Positions 1 through 7,562 of a stretch of 17,454 nt of DNA are shown here, in pieces; position 1 is the stretch's first letter; every line of letters begins with the position of its first letter. This DNA comes from Hungatella sp. UBA4396 (GTDB taxonomy: Bacteria > Bacillota > Clostridia > Lachnospirales > Lachnospiraceae): NCBI GenBank assembly GCA_002389905.1, contig DGRE01000038.1, positions 1 to 17,454 of the forward strand, read 5' to 3'. Under the pieces are notes generated by a model. It made no database searches, was not told the origin of the DNA, and saw only the letters and a list, made by a program, of their open reading frames with translations. The position numbers were made by a program, and so were the translations under genes.

Positions 1-19
1 TTATGGCTTAAATTTCAGT

Positions 20-250
20 TTACGCCATTGACTCATTTATAAAATCTACAGCCTCTTCAAGAGAAGAAACTGCGCCATACAAGTTTTCACAAGCCGCTTC
101 TGCTTTCTCATAGCGTTCTGAACCTTGTAAATTCTCAGGCATATTATCCCGGTATTCGTCTTCCTCTTCCTGGAGTATTTCAAGCTGCTCTTTCAGTTCT
201 GTTATAGCGTTTGCAATTCTTTCAAGTTCTTTTCTTCTTGGATTGTTCAC
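20..250 (-). CDS. Small acidic coiled-coil phage protein, unknown function
   Basis: This 76-aa protein is mostly charged helix. Residues 1-35 are rich in Glu, Lys and Leu with heptad-like spacing, and the C-terminal half (SLEEAVDFINESMA) looks like a second amphipathic helix. No catalytic motif, signal peptide or membrane segment is visible. The start is a GTG preceded by a GGAGGT ribosome-binding site about 7 nt upstream, so translation is well supported. It is the last complete gene of the leftward operon in this window, 25 nt after the stop of the gene at 276-479. Small coiled-coil proteins of this kind are common in phage early operons and usually have no known role. I do not recognise a specific family. 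Confidence 0.75.
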   Translation of the reverse strand: MNNPRRKELERIANAITELKEQLEILQEEEDEYRDNMPENLQGSERYEKAEAACENLYGAVSSLEEAVDFINESMA

Positions 251-275
251 ACCTATACCTCCATCAAATTCTAAT

Positions 276-479
276 TTACTGGTTTAAGTCTACACCATAA
301 CAGTTATCATAATTCTCTAATTCCCAAGGATCTAATGGCTTACTACACAAACCATCGCGGATCAGAAAGAGAATGTCCATAGAATCCTCATATTGGCTGT
401 CGCTCCCTTTGTTGATTTCATTTTGTGCAAGCTGCTTTATAAGAGTGCTTGCTTTTTTATTTGCATCTGATAATTTCAT
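276..479 (-). CDS. Small phage protein of unknown function
   Basis: This is a 67-aa protein starting at ATG with an AAGGAGG ribosome-binding site about 10 nt upstream. The N-terminal third is basic and helical (MKLSDANKKASTLIKQLAQN). The C-terminal half is acidic and has two cysteines (C45 and C60), too few and too far apart to suggest a zinc site. There is no signal peptide or membrane segment. It lies between two other leftward small genes with short gaps, so it is probably a distal member of the early operon. I do not recognise the family. Confidence 0.7.
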   Translation of the reverse strand: MKLSDANKKASTLIKQLAQNEINKGSDSQYEDSMDILFLIRDGLCSKPLDPWELENYDNCYGVDLNQ

Positions 480-497
480 TTTATTACTTGCGCCTCC

Positions 498-836
498 TTA
501 CTTTCCTGTAGCTTCGAAATAAGCAAACCTCGCCTTAACCGTTGGGGCCTCCATGGCTTTCGCTATACTAATTCCGTGGTTCTTCGCAAATTCCGCTGCG
601 TATTTCCCAGCCGGATTAAGCAGCGTTTCTTTGCTTTCGTTTGCCACAGTTCTCTCCCTCACCCGATTATATGTATTCAGGGTATCGCACACATACTGAC
701 CCATCTGACATCCGTCGCAGATTCTGTCCAGCTCTTCCTGGTCGCTGATCTCCTTGGGGAACCGACACAGGTGATCACATACATACTCCATCATAGGAGT
801 GAGGATATTCAACATCTCATTCTGTTCTGCCATCAT
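498..836 (-). CDS. Cysteine-containing phage protein, possible metal site
   Basis: This is a 112-aa protein starting at one of two adjacent ATG codons (Met-Met) behind an AAAGGAGA ribosome-binding site 5-8 nt away. The N-terminal half carries five cysteines: C20 and C24 (CDHLC), C40 and C43 (CDGC) and C50. This spacing could hold a zinc ion or a small Fe-S site, but no known fold is obvious. The C-terminal half looks like a basic helix and has no cysteines. The gene is separated from the Myb/SANT gene upstream by about 160 nt without a convincing gene. Similar short cysteine-bearing proteins occur in phages of Clostridia and are listed as hypothetical. I infer metal binding; nothing in the sequence shows an activity. 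Confidence 0.7.
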   Translation of the reverse strand: MMAEQNEMLNILTPMMEYVCDHLCRFPKEISDQEELDRICDGCQMGQYVCDTLNTYNRVRERTVANESKETLLNPAGKYAAEFAKNHGISIAKAMEAPTVKARFAYFEATGK

Positions 837-944
837 CTTCTCCTTTCACAAACTCTTCACAATTCCATCAAATTCCCGTCACAATTTCCAGGTATATTAA
901 TTGCAAACAGGCGAAAGCCTTTATACATAAATCTTTTCATACTT

Positions 945-972
945 AGCCGGCAGGATCCCCCTCTTGCCGGCT
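945..972. repeat. Perfect 8-bp inverted repeat between genes
   Basis: AGCCGGCA at 945-952 and TGCCGGCT at 965-972 form a perfect 8-bp inverted repeat with a 12-nt loop. It lies in the 159-nt gap between the SANT-protein stop (996) and the start at 836. Neither side is followed by a clear T tract, so it is not a classical intrinsic terminator. It may be an RNA processing or stability hairpin. A second short stem (AGGC-GAAA-GCCT) lies at 909-920. Confidence 0.5.
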
Positions 973-995
973 CCCTCCATTTTGCGGGAATACTC

Positions 996-2144
996 TTACC
1001 TATCAAGCACCATCATTTTCTTAAGATACTGTTTCTTGCGGGCATCTCTGCAACCTTTACAGTACAGGCTTTCCTTTCGTTCCAGAAATTCTTTCCCACA
1101 CCGCTTGCAATATTGAGGCCGGATCCGTTGGAAGGACAAGCAGCTGTCACAATCCGTTTCCCCGACCGTGCAATAACCGTCCCAGTGCTGGCATATATCC
1201 TTCTGCCAATAATCGCAATCCTCAAAGTTCTGCTTATACTGATTCCTGACAATCGCTGCCAGCCTGATAAGCAGTTCCCTGGTCTGAGTCTTCTCTTCCA
1301 GATTCATTAGCAGATATTGTTTAATTTTCCGCCCGGGCCTGCCAGTTCCCCATGGACCGGATCCAATCATTCCCCTGACCTTGTCCAGGCTTTCGGTCAA
1401 ATACATCTGATAAACCCGTCCGCGAAGGGCCTTTACTGACTTGTTAATCACATCCGCTATCTGCTCATACTTCTTTCCGGCTATGATGAGTTGTCCCAGT
1501 ACCTCAAATTCCTCATCGGTCCATTGTGTATGGTTGTCCGCTTTTACTGGACGATCCTTAATTTTCAGGTCCGTAAGGCGGCGCTGTATAGCTCCTTCAG
1601 TCCGCCCCATCATCTGAGATAGTTCCCGGAACCCATATTTCTGTTTTTTCACCAATCGGATCAGCTTCTCATCCTCTGATGGAGTCCATGGAGTAGCTTT
1701 GATCTGGCGCCGCCCTGCGCAATCCTGTCTGCGCTTTTCCTGAACCCAGGCTGGCTCTTCTCCCAGGGCATAAGGTTCGAACCGAGAGAAGTCCAGGAAT
1801 GCTTGGTTTTTCTCTGCCCATGGCCAGAATTCAGCCAAAAAAACAACCTTGAAGGAATTGCTCCTGATCCGTTTTGTATGTATGGGGAAATCTCTGTTCT
1901 GAACCCAGGAAATCATTTTATAACCACTGCCAGACGTACCCATTCCCAGGGCAATTTGCAGTTGATTCCAGGTAATATAGTCCCCAGACTCCAAGAAAGC
2001 TCCCAGGCCCATGCGCTGGCTTCTCACAATAATGGCATTCTCTGACCGGTTTAATTTATTCGCAATGCCCTTGACTGATATGGTCCCCCACTTTTCTTCC
2101 AAGTAGGATTCCTCCTCTGGAGTCCAGTTCCTTCCTATACCCAA
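996..2144 (-). CDS. Triple Myb/SANT-like DNA-binding protein with C-terminal zinc ribbon
   Basis: A 382-aa predicted DNA-binding protein. Three Myb/SANT-like helix-turn-helix units are visible, each opening with a WTPxE or WTDEE motif: residues about 7-48, 152-195 and 208-248. Between the first and second is a stretch (about 55-120) that resembles a MerR/excisionase-like helical DNA reader. Near the C-terminus are a cysteine cluster (C310, C318, C325, C332, C335) and then a classic zinc ribbon with two CxxC pairs (C346/C349 and C362/C365). I prefer the TTG at 2144, because GGAGGTGA lies 5 nt before it. An in-frame GTG at 2153 overlaps that ribosome-binding site and would add three residues. 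The stop of the upstream gene is 23 nt away. The family occurs in Clostridia phages; its target and role (regulator, replication accessory or late switch) are unknown. Confidence 0.8.
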   Translation of the reverse strand: MGIGRNWTPEEESYLEEKWGTISVKGIANKLNRSENAIIVRSQRMGLGAFLESGDYITWNQLQIALGMGTSGSGYKMISWVQNRDFPIHTKRIRSNSFKVVFLAEFWPWAEKNQAFLDFSRFEPYALGEEPAWVQEKRRQDCAGRRQIKATPWTPSEDEKLIRLVKKQKYGFRELSQMMGRTEGAIQRRLTDLKIKDRPVKADNHTQWTDEEFEVLGQLIIAGKKYEQIADVINKSVKALRGRVYQMYLTESLDKVRGMIGSGPWGTGRPGRKIKQYLLMNLEEKTQTRELLIRLAAIVRNQYKQNFEDCDYWQKDICQHWDGYCTVGETDCDSCLSFQRIRPQYCKRCGKEFLERKESLYCKGCRDARKKQYLKKMMVLDR

Positions 2145-2167
2145 ACAAATCACCTCCAGTCCTGCTG

Positions 2168-4120
2168 TTATTTCTTTTTCTGAAATTCCTTCAAATACTC
2201 CACCAGGGCTGACATGTTGCTGCTACACTCATAAAAGGTCCTGGTTTCATCTTCCACATAAATGTTCTTACCAGATTTCCATTCCGTTCCCACACCCAGA
2301 AGATAATACTGTTCAGCGCCGTATTCACACTCCTTGGCTTTACCGCTTGACCAGGGATGTTTCCAGCTCACCTTTACAACCATGGCAATCTTTTCAGAAA
2401 GGTTGTACCGGTAATACCTCTCTCCGGTCTCCTTTGTCTCGATCCACAATGGCCATGTGGTATAGTTCTCAATAAATTCCTTGCGCTGATCATTGTTTTT
2501 CAGGATGGGAAGTTCTGGTTGTTCCTGTTTTTCAGGTTCCGGTTTTTCCAGTTCTGCCACCATGGCGGTCAGGGCTGCAACAATAATTTTCTGACGTTCA
2601 ACCATCGGTGGGTATTTTTCTTCAGCCTCATCGAACACGTCTGTCCAGCTTTGGAGTTCCTTCTTTTCTTCCTCGAGGATAAGCCGTGCAGACAATTCCT
2701 GCTCTGGAGGAACCTCTACAAACTCCCCATCAATTACGGTTTCCGGGCAATCCGGTACGCTTTCAGCCTGTTCTGGTTCGGTTTCGGGCTCTTCAATAAC
2801 AGATTCAGGCTCTTTGCTTACAGGCTCCTCAAAATCCGGATACAGGTTTATAAGTTCCTGCACAAATCTGCCGTACTTCAAATGTATCTCAACCTTACCA
2901 ATTCTGAAATCCATGCCTCCTGCAAATCCATGGAAGGAAAAGTTATACTCCCAACAGTAATGGCAATAAGCTCCATAAGGAGAAATCTTCTCCTGCACAG
3001 CTTTCGCTCTTTCTGCATTGGTGGATCCCGTGCGACAAGCCTCCAATACCTTTTTTAAATCTCCAGGTGAACGTTTCGCCCACTGTTTTACAAACCATGC
3101 TGCATCAAATTCTGGAATCTCTCCGTTACGGCCAGCAGAAGCATTGCATTCATACTTGCACATTCCCTGGAACTTGCACTCCCAACAACAGGAGGATCCG
3201 CAGTTGCTTCCATCTCCTGGGACCGATCTATTCTCCTCCAGAACAGTACAGCTGTATCCTTCCCGATGTGAGCAGTTGGTAGGAGTGGGGTTAAAAGTTC
3301 CGCTTTCCTGATTGTTTTCTGGCTTCTGTACCTGGCTGGGCACGTCCTCAATCCAGCCACACCGGCCATTACAGGACTCTTCACAATCTGCACAACATTC
3401 AGCTCCGTCACGTCCACAGCAGCTACAAAATCCGTATGGACTCATACCTGTGATACAACCTCTTTGGATAGGGCTCAGTTTTTCTTCCCCCGGCTCCTGA
3501 TCCTGTTGCGATATCGCAATGCCCTCCCGCTCCCCAGCAGACAACATGTCCTCCACGCTCATCTCAAAAGTCTGCTTCCGGGAGATTAAAGGAGAAGCCG
3601 GTGGATCCGGCAGCATATCAGGGAAATCAATTTCAATTTCCATCTGCCCTGGAAGCTCTATGTATGGTACTTCCTTTGGTTTCCGCATACTCCGGATGTC
3701 TTCCACCCGATGCTGAGGGGTTACCTGCTCCAGTTGATCATCTTCCAAATAGAGCATTTCCTGCAGCTGGCCCTTTTTATAAGCTCTGTATTCTTGTCGG
3801 ACATTAGGGCTGTTTCCATTTTCAGAAAATCGATCATTCATGGACATATAACGACTGGTATAAGTCTTACTGAGCCCATATCTTTCTCTGGAAAAGTCCC
3901 AAATATTTTGATACCCCTCTTCTTTAAAAAGTTCTTCATCTCTGGCACGCTTTAAATAAAAACCAATGGCTATAAACGATCTTGCAACTGTTGCCATATT
4001 GGCCTTTATGAAGGTATCTATATCCTCCAGGCTGATGTGCACCTCATACCAGCGAGAACCTTCAACTTTTACTGGTTCTTCATGATCCGTCTGATTTATG
4101 GCAAGCTCCATCTCTTCCAT
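2168..4120 (-). CDS. Large cysteine-rich phage early protein, helical N-terminal domain
   Basis: A 650-aa protein in three parts. Residues about 25-150 form a helical domain (FIAIGFYLKRARDE, NIWDFSRERYGLSKTYTSRY) of the kind seen in DUF3102/ParB-like phage DNA-binding proteins; the match is by eye only. Residues about 220-325 are strikingly cysteine-rich, with runs such as CSCCGRDGAECCADC and CCWECKFQGMC, and a further CHYC pair near residue 386. After an acidic Pro/Glu linker, the last 110 residues form a compact aromatic-rich domain (WPLWIETKETGERYYRY) seen at the end of similar Clostridia phage proteins. The ATG at 4120 has AGGAGG 6 nt upstream. The longer start at 4156 lacks one and would overlap the LexA-like gene more. 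With this start the overlap is 41 nt, suggesting translational coupling. Multiple zinc binding is inferred; the function is unknown. Confidence 0.78.
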   Translation of the reverse strand: MEEMELAINQTDHEEPVKVEGSRWYEVHISLEDIDTFIKANMATVARSFIAIGFYLKRARDEELFKEEGYQNIWDFSRERYGLSKTYTSRYMSMNDRFSENGNSPNVRQEYRAYKKGQLQEMLYLEDDQLEQVTPQHRVEDIRSMRKPKEVPYIELPGQMEIEIDFPDMLPDPPASPLISRKQTFEMSVEDMLSAGEREGIAISQQDQEPGEEKLSPIQRGCITGMSPYGFCSCCGRDGAECCADCEESCNGRCGWIEDVPSQVQKPENNQESGTFNPTPTNCSHREGYSCTVLEENRSVPGDGSNCGSSCCWECKFQGMCKYECNASAGRNGEIPEFDAAWFVKQWAKRSPGDLKKVLEACRTGSTNAERAKAVQEKISPYGAYCHYCWEYNFSFHGFAGGMDFRIGKVEIHLKYGRFVQELINLYPDFEEPVSKEPESVIEEPETEPEQAESVPDCPETVIDGEFVEVPPEQELSARLILEEEKKELQSWTDVFDEAEEKYPPMVERQKIIVAALTAMVAELEKPEPEKQEQPELPILKNNDQRKEFIENYTTWPLWIETKETGERYYRYNLSEKIAMVVKVSWKHPWSSGKAKECEYGAEQYYLLGVGTEWKSGKNIYVEDETRTFYECSSNMSALVEYLKEFQKKK

Positions 4121-4367
4121 GACTCTCCTCCTCTCCATGCTTTGAATCTTTAACAAAATGATACCCTGGTACCCTTATGGCTCTTGGAGCCTTGGGAAAA
4201 GGAAGTTCAATCATCCCCATAGCTTCCATGGTTTTTAGGTGATAAAAGATGCTGCTGGTGGATTTTAAACTCACTCCATCTCTGATCTCCTGCACCGTTG
4301 GCGGAAACTGATTCCGCTTTATATAATCAACAATAAATATGTAAATATCCTCTCTAACACTTACCAT
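4080..4367 (-). CDS. LexA-type winged-helix DNA-binding domain without protease domain
   Basis: This 95-aa protein matches the N-terminal DNA-binding domain of LexA. It contains the hallmark FPPTVQEIRDGVSLKSTSSI followed by FYHLKTMEAMGMIELP and a PRAIRV ending (residues 5-66). The S-K-S-T-S-S segment (36-40) lies in the recognition helix. The C-terminal Ser/Lys self-cleavage domain of LexA is absent; only a 25-residue polar tail follows. It may therefore bind SOS-like boxes but cannot be inactivated by RecA-stimulated self-cleavage. The ATG has a strong AGGAGGAGG site 3 nt upstream. The start overlaps the preceding gene by 14 nt and the end overlaps the following one by 41 nt, so it is embedded in the operon. 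Possible roles are autoregulator of the early operon or competitor of host LexA (inference). Confidence 0.85.
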   Translation of the reverse strand: MVSVREDIYIFIVDYIKRNQFPPTVQEIRDGVSLKSTSSIFYHLKTMEAMGMIELPFPKAPRAIRVPGYHFVKDSKHGEEESHGRDGACHKSDGS

Positions 4368-5262
4368 GATCCTCCTCCTGAAATTGCTGCATGACTAAGG
4401 CATCGTAATCTGTTTCCCGTTGAGGAAAGGTCTGGAACTGGTTTTTCTTAGGCTCTGCTTTTCTGACAGGTCTCGCAGAATCCTGAGCTCTGCTTATCCA
4501 GCCATTTATGAATTTATTAATGCCACGCTTTGTTTTTCTGTTTAACTGATTGGAATCAAGCCAACCAATCATTTTACGAAACTCCTGATCTATATCAACA
4601 GCAGGGTATAGCCCTCTGTACTTCTGTATCTCCTCTGAACAAACAGAATAATAAGTTCCGTCATTCAAAATCAGTTTATATACTGCCTCCTGCCTGGAGC
4701 TTTTTTCAAGCTCTGGGCATAACTCTTTATAGTTCTTTTCTTTACTTTCCTTTACTTTACTTTCCTTTAGGGATAGTTCCTGGGAATAACCCACGTTTTT
4801 CCCGGAATAACCCTCGTTATTCCCCGATTTATTTACAAATGAGTTCACTTTAATAAAGGGTTCCGTTTTTTCTTCTGGAAGAATCCAGAAACCCTCTATT
4901 TGTATAGGATTCTTTTTCGCTCGCTCTTTCACGGCTAATTGGAATCGCTTCTGTATTCCGGCAGAGGTTAAGACAGCGTCCGACTGGAAAAGTTTGTTAT
5001 CAAACAGTGACCGTTCCAATAAGAATTTCAAAACCTGCATCACCTTATCTGGACTCATCTTTAGATCGTCCGATATGATATACTGAGAATCATCATTAAA
5101 TTGAATAAAATATCCTGAGCGGTAAATCTCACACAGCAGATACACATAGATTGCAATGCCATCCACTCCATACCTGGCCTTCAGGATCTTTATTTTAGGG
5201 TCGGAAAAAAAGTCAATATCAAATGGAAAGTAGTCGATCCCCTCTTTCTGAGGTCTTGACAT
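4354..5262 (-). CDS. Lin1244/Lin1753-type (DUF4373) phage replication protein
   Basis: A 302-aa protein whose opening (PQKEGIDYFPFDIDFFSDPK, then ARYGVDGIAIYVYLLCEIYR) is the signature of the Lin1244/Lin1753-like N-terminal domain (DUF4373). That is a DnaD/RepA-like winged-helix module of Firmicutes phage replication proteins. A low-complexity Lys/Glu/Ser linker follows (around residues 165-180, KESKVKESKEKNYKE). The C-terminal part (IDQEFRKMIGWLDSNQLNRKTKRGINKFINGWISRAQ) is the conserved basic helical tail common in such initiators. The ATG at 5262 gives the usual family N-terminus (MSRPQKEG) with AGGTGA about 9 nt upstream; a GTG at 5274 is an alternative. It probably binds the phage origin or helps load the host helicase. 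No helicase or loader gene is visible in this window. Confidence 0.85.
   Translation of the reverse strand: MSRPQKEGIDYFPFDIDFFSDPKIKILKARYGVDGIAIYVYLLCEIYRSGYFIQFNDDSQYIISDDLKMSPDKVMQVLKFLLERSLFDNKLFQSDAVLTSAGIQKRFQLAVKERAKKNPIQIEGFWILPEEKTEPFIKVNSFVNKSGNNEGYSGKNVGYSQELSLKESKVKESKEKNYKELCPELEKSSRQEAVYKLILNDGTYYSVCSEEIQKYRGLYPAVDIDQEFRKMIGWLDSNQLNRKTKRGINKFINGWISRAQDSARPVRKAEPKKNQFQTFPQRETDYDALVMQQFQEEDHGKC
4738..4770. repeat. Low-complexity direct repeat inside the replication gene linker
   Basis: The 10-mer TTTACTTTCC occurs at 4741-4750 and again at 4756-4765, in a pyrimidine-rich tract encoding the Lys/Glu/Ser linker of the replication protein. In-frame 15-bp expansion or contraction would change linker length without breaking the gene. 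Such linkers are common in this family. Confidence 0.6.
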
Positions 5263-5293
5263 GGTGTGGTTCACCTACTTCCACTAAAATCCC

Positions 5294-5317
5294 CCGCCAC
5301 CCACTGATAGGCAGCGG
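5294..5317 (-). other. RNA stem-loop in the leftward transcript
   Basis: Read on the minus strand, CCGCTGCC and GGTGGCGG can form an 8-bp stem (two G-U pairs) with an 8-nt loop, followed by GGGATTTTAG. On the plus strand two positions mismatch, so the structure favours the leftward RNA. It sits in the 114-nt gap between the gene ending at 5377 and the start at 5262. It could be a weak terminator or attenuator, or a processing site that lowers expression of the genes further downstream (inference). Confidence 0.4.
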
Positions 5318-5376
5318 AGGTAAAACAACTGGTTTTAGATTCGTGACATATAAAACCACAGAGGTAATGCTATTTA

Positions 5377-6120
5377 TTATCCAATTACAGTAATACGGTC
5401 TCTGATTCCCGGAACCAGATCACAAAGATGCATCTGCAGAAACGTTTTGATATTGCAAATAGCTTCATTCTTCCAGATTCCGCCCTCAGCCTCCACAATC
5501 TTAAAGGCCGGGACTTCTTTATCACCAATCCGGAATACAAACTTGCTGGCAGGCTGTTCCACTTCCTGAAAGGTGCGGAAAGGAATCAGTTCCACCGGAT
5601 TAGGTACAATTACATCTGCTTTCGTAGCAATGCCTGTCTTCATTGTTGCAACCTGGGAGACGCCATCATCGGAATACTCCTGGCCATTCCTTTTTTCAAT
5701 GTTTCCAACTGCCTTTAATATCAGTTCAAGTTCTTCATTTTTCTGGAAATTGGCCTGCAAATCAATCATCATGTGCTCCTGATCGTACCACTGATCAAAG
5801 CGGAATTCAGAAATCTCTGCATTGGTTTCAAACAGCACTTCTCTTTCCCGCTCCTTATCCAGGGCAGACATTAAGAGCACTCTGGTAGGGCTTGTAATAT
5901 GTATAATCATGCTACCAGGGAATTCCTTGTTGCACTGGTAGATATAATCCACCAGAGAAGTGAGGGTGGCCGCCTTGATCCGGTCTGCTTTTGGCATCTT
6001 ATCATAACGAGTTAAATTCTTGTCTGCATAAGTCTTTCCGTTAATCTCTAAAACCTCAGTCTTCTCTGCGTCAATGCTTAATCCCACAACGTACTGCAAT
6101 GCGTCTTTTAAGTTATCCAT
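5377..6120 (-). CDS. Conserved phage protein, YfdQ/DUF2303-like C-terminus
   Basis: A 247-aa soluble protein starting at ATG with AAAGGAGAT 5-8 nt upstream. No membrane or signal segment is present. The C-terminal third (PFRTFQEVEQPASKFVFRI, then EAEGGIWKNEAICNIKTFLQ) resembles the conserved end of the YfdQ/DUF2303 family of phage proteins, which usually ends with an aromatic/Glu-rich stretch followed by an amphipathic helix. This is recognition by eye and could not be tested. The gene lies 17 nt after the preceding one and downstream of recT, and members of this family often sit in recombination clusters. Function is unknown; involvement in DNA recombination or replication is suggested only by position. 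Confidence 0.7.
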   Translation of the reverse strand: MDNLKDALQYVVGLSIDAEKTEVLEINGKTYADKNLTRYDKMPKADRIKAATLTSLVDYIYQCNKEFPGSMIIHITSPTRVLLMSALDKEREREVLFETNAEISEFRFDQWYDQEHMMIDLQANFQKNEELELILKAVGNIEKRNGQEYSDDGVSQVATMKTGIATKADVIVPNPVELIPFRTFQEVEQPASKFVFRIGDKEVPAFKIVEAEGGIWKNEAICNIKTFLQMHLCDLVPGIRDRITVIG

Positions 6121-6136
6121 GATAAAATCTCCTTTT

Positions 6137-6571
6137 CTAGTTTGCTTCTCTTAAATTGATTGGTTTCTGGTGCTGATACTGCGCTGGCTCTATGATTTCC
6201 CCTGTATCCGGGTCAAAGCTCCTGGGCGGCGGGATCTCTTCGGTTGCTACCATATAGGATTCCCCAGCGACTCGTACCGGTTGCTGATTGCTGCCATACT
6301 CATTCATCTCAATACGGCCGGTTTTTAGATCCTGTCCCACAAGCATCATTGTTTCATCTGCCAAAGGCGGTGCCTGGGTAATGTTCACCCCAAGAAGTGT
6401 CTTTACATGACTCCGGCTCTTATCCGGCTTAAACGTCAGGGTAATGGTGATCTTGCGGGCCTTCTCCGGATCTGTATTTTGATCCTTGATATTTCTTGCG
6501 ATCTGGGCCATGGCGAGGTTTACCCTTTCCAGGAGTGACCCTCCACCCATGCCATCAAGGCTGATTCCCAT
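6137..6571 (-). CDS. Phage protein of the 'replication terminator protein' type
   Basis: This 144-aa protein has the pattern of a small conserved Firmicutes phage family. It has an N-terminal helix (SLLERVNLAMAQIARNIKD), then NTDPEKARKITITLTFKPD, a beta-strand-rich middle, and a C-terminal half with GRIEMNEYG. Homologues are often labelled 'replication terminator protein', a name with no experimental support that I know of. The C-terminal extension contains an IPPPRSFDPDTGEIIEP segment, probably disordered. The start ATG has a strong AAAGGAGG site about 8 nt upstream. It lies between recT and the YfdQ-like gene with short gaps, so it is part of the recombination/replication module. The true function is unknown. 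Confidence 0.75.
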   Translation of the reverse strand: MGISLDGMGGGSLLERVNLAMAQIARNIKDQNTDPEKARKITITLTFKPDKSRSHVKTLLGVNITQAPPLADETMMLVGQDLKTGRIEMNEYGSNQQPVRVAGESYMVATEEIPPPRSFDPDTGEIIEPAQYQHQKPINLREAN

Positions 6572-6600
6572 TCTTATTTCCTCCTTTCTGCGTATGATTA

Positions 6601-7557
6601 TTAGTTAAAGAAATCACTTTCCACACTCTTTTCTGGTGCTTCCGCTGATTCCTGAACCGGTGTTCCTTCCTGCGATTCTTCCGGATCCTGATCAGCCACT
6701 ACATCAGCCTGGGCAGTCTCCTCCATCTCTACATAATCTGCGGTACCATCTTCACGGATTACCGCCATATCAGCATCAATGGCCTGAACCAGATCAATGC
6801 TCATGATTCCCCATTTGCTGATCAGCTGCCGGAGCATGGTTTTATAGGCCATTCCATCAAAATCCTTATACCAGAAACTGGAATACTTCCAGGCATCCCC
6901 TTCCGGATACTTCCCTGCTAAAAAGTCCTCATAAGAAACCCGGCTGTACTTTGGATTCCTATTCTCAATCGCCTTTACATGGAACGCCTTACTATATTTG
7001 TCTGCATGGGCCAACATCTTTTCTCTACTCCAATACATGGCCTTTTTAAAACCATTGGTGTATTCAAACATTGCATAATAGCCGATGGTAGGAGCATTTT
7101 CCCTCTCCCACTCGTCCTGCATGAGATTGACTTCAATTTCTTCATTCAGAGGATCAAACCGGATCAGCTCCCCCGCTTTGATAGCTAACACATTTAGTTT
7201 CTTGTACTGACCGCTTCTAATTGCCAGCTGAATATAACCTTTATAGCCTAGCTGAAATTGGGCTTCCTTGACACCTTTGTTCTTATTATCATAAGGAACC
7301 AGATAAACCTGTCCCAGCTGAGGGGAAGGGGAAAGGTTTAATGCCTCCCCCAGAAGAGCTGCACTCAAAATACTGGAATTGGTACATTCCTGCAGGGCAG
7401 GTGTGGCCTGGACTGCTGAAACGATGCTGGACATAAATCTGGTCCCGTTCTTTCCTCCGACCACACTATTGATCTGATTCTTCACCGCATCCTGAGTTAA
7501 ATATGCGGTCAGACTTGTCTTATTCGGCCTCTTAGCAAGGCTGTTATTTACTGCCAT
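6601..7557 (-). CDS. recT: RecT family single-strand annealing protein
   Basis: A 318-aa RecT-type recombinase that would anneal complementary single strands made by the phage exonuclease. Family hallmarks are the segment LNLSPSPQLGQVYLVPYDNK (about residues 73-92), AQFQLGYKGYIQLAIRSGQY (about 98-117), YYAMFEYTNGFKKAMYWSRE, and the aromatic-rich WKYSSFWYKDFDGMAYKTMLRQL region. Length is slightly above the usual 270-300 aa because of an acidic, probably disordered tail (about 262-318) that ends in SDFFN. Such tails may contact single-strand-binding proteins, but that is inference. The start ATG has AAAGGAGAG about 8 nt upstream. The gene follows the DUF1351 gene by 5 nt. The exonuclease partner is the YqaJ gene at 9173-9826, two genes upstream. 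Confidence 0.95.
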   Translation of the reverse strand: MAVNNSLAKRPNKTSLTAYLTQDAVKNQINSVVGGKNGTRFMSSIVSAVQATPALQECTNSSILSAALLGEALNLSPSPQLGQVYLVPYDNKNKGVKEAQFQLGYKGYIQLAIRSGQYKKLNVLAIKAGELIRFDPLNEEIEVNLMQDEWERENAPTIGYYAMFEYTNGFKKAMYWSREKMLAHADKYSKAFHVKAIENRNPKYSRVSYEDFLAGKYPEGDAWKYSSFWYKDFDGMAYKTMLRQLISKWGIMSIDLVQAIDADMAVIREDGTADYVEMEETAQADVVADQDPEESQEGTPVQESAEAPEKSVESDFFN

Positions 7558-7562
7558 AGCTT

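Noticed and set aside
903..995. Two very short leftward frames (19 and 23 codons) in the gap before the cysteine-containing gene
   Set aside because: Neither has a ribosome-binding site and the first is formed largely by the inverted repeat; too short to support.
576..1310. Long 244-codon rightward open frame
   Set aside because: It lies opposite three well-supported leftward regions, has no ribosome-binding site, and its translation reads like the complement of coding DNA.
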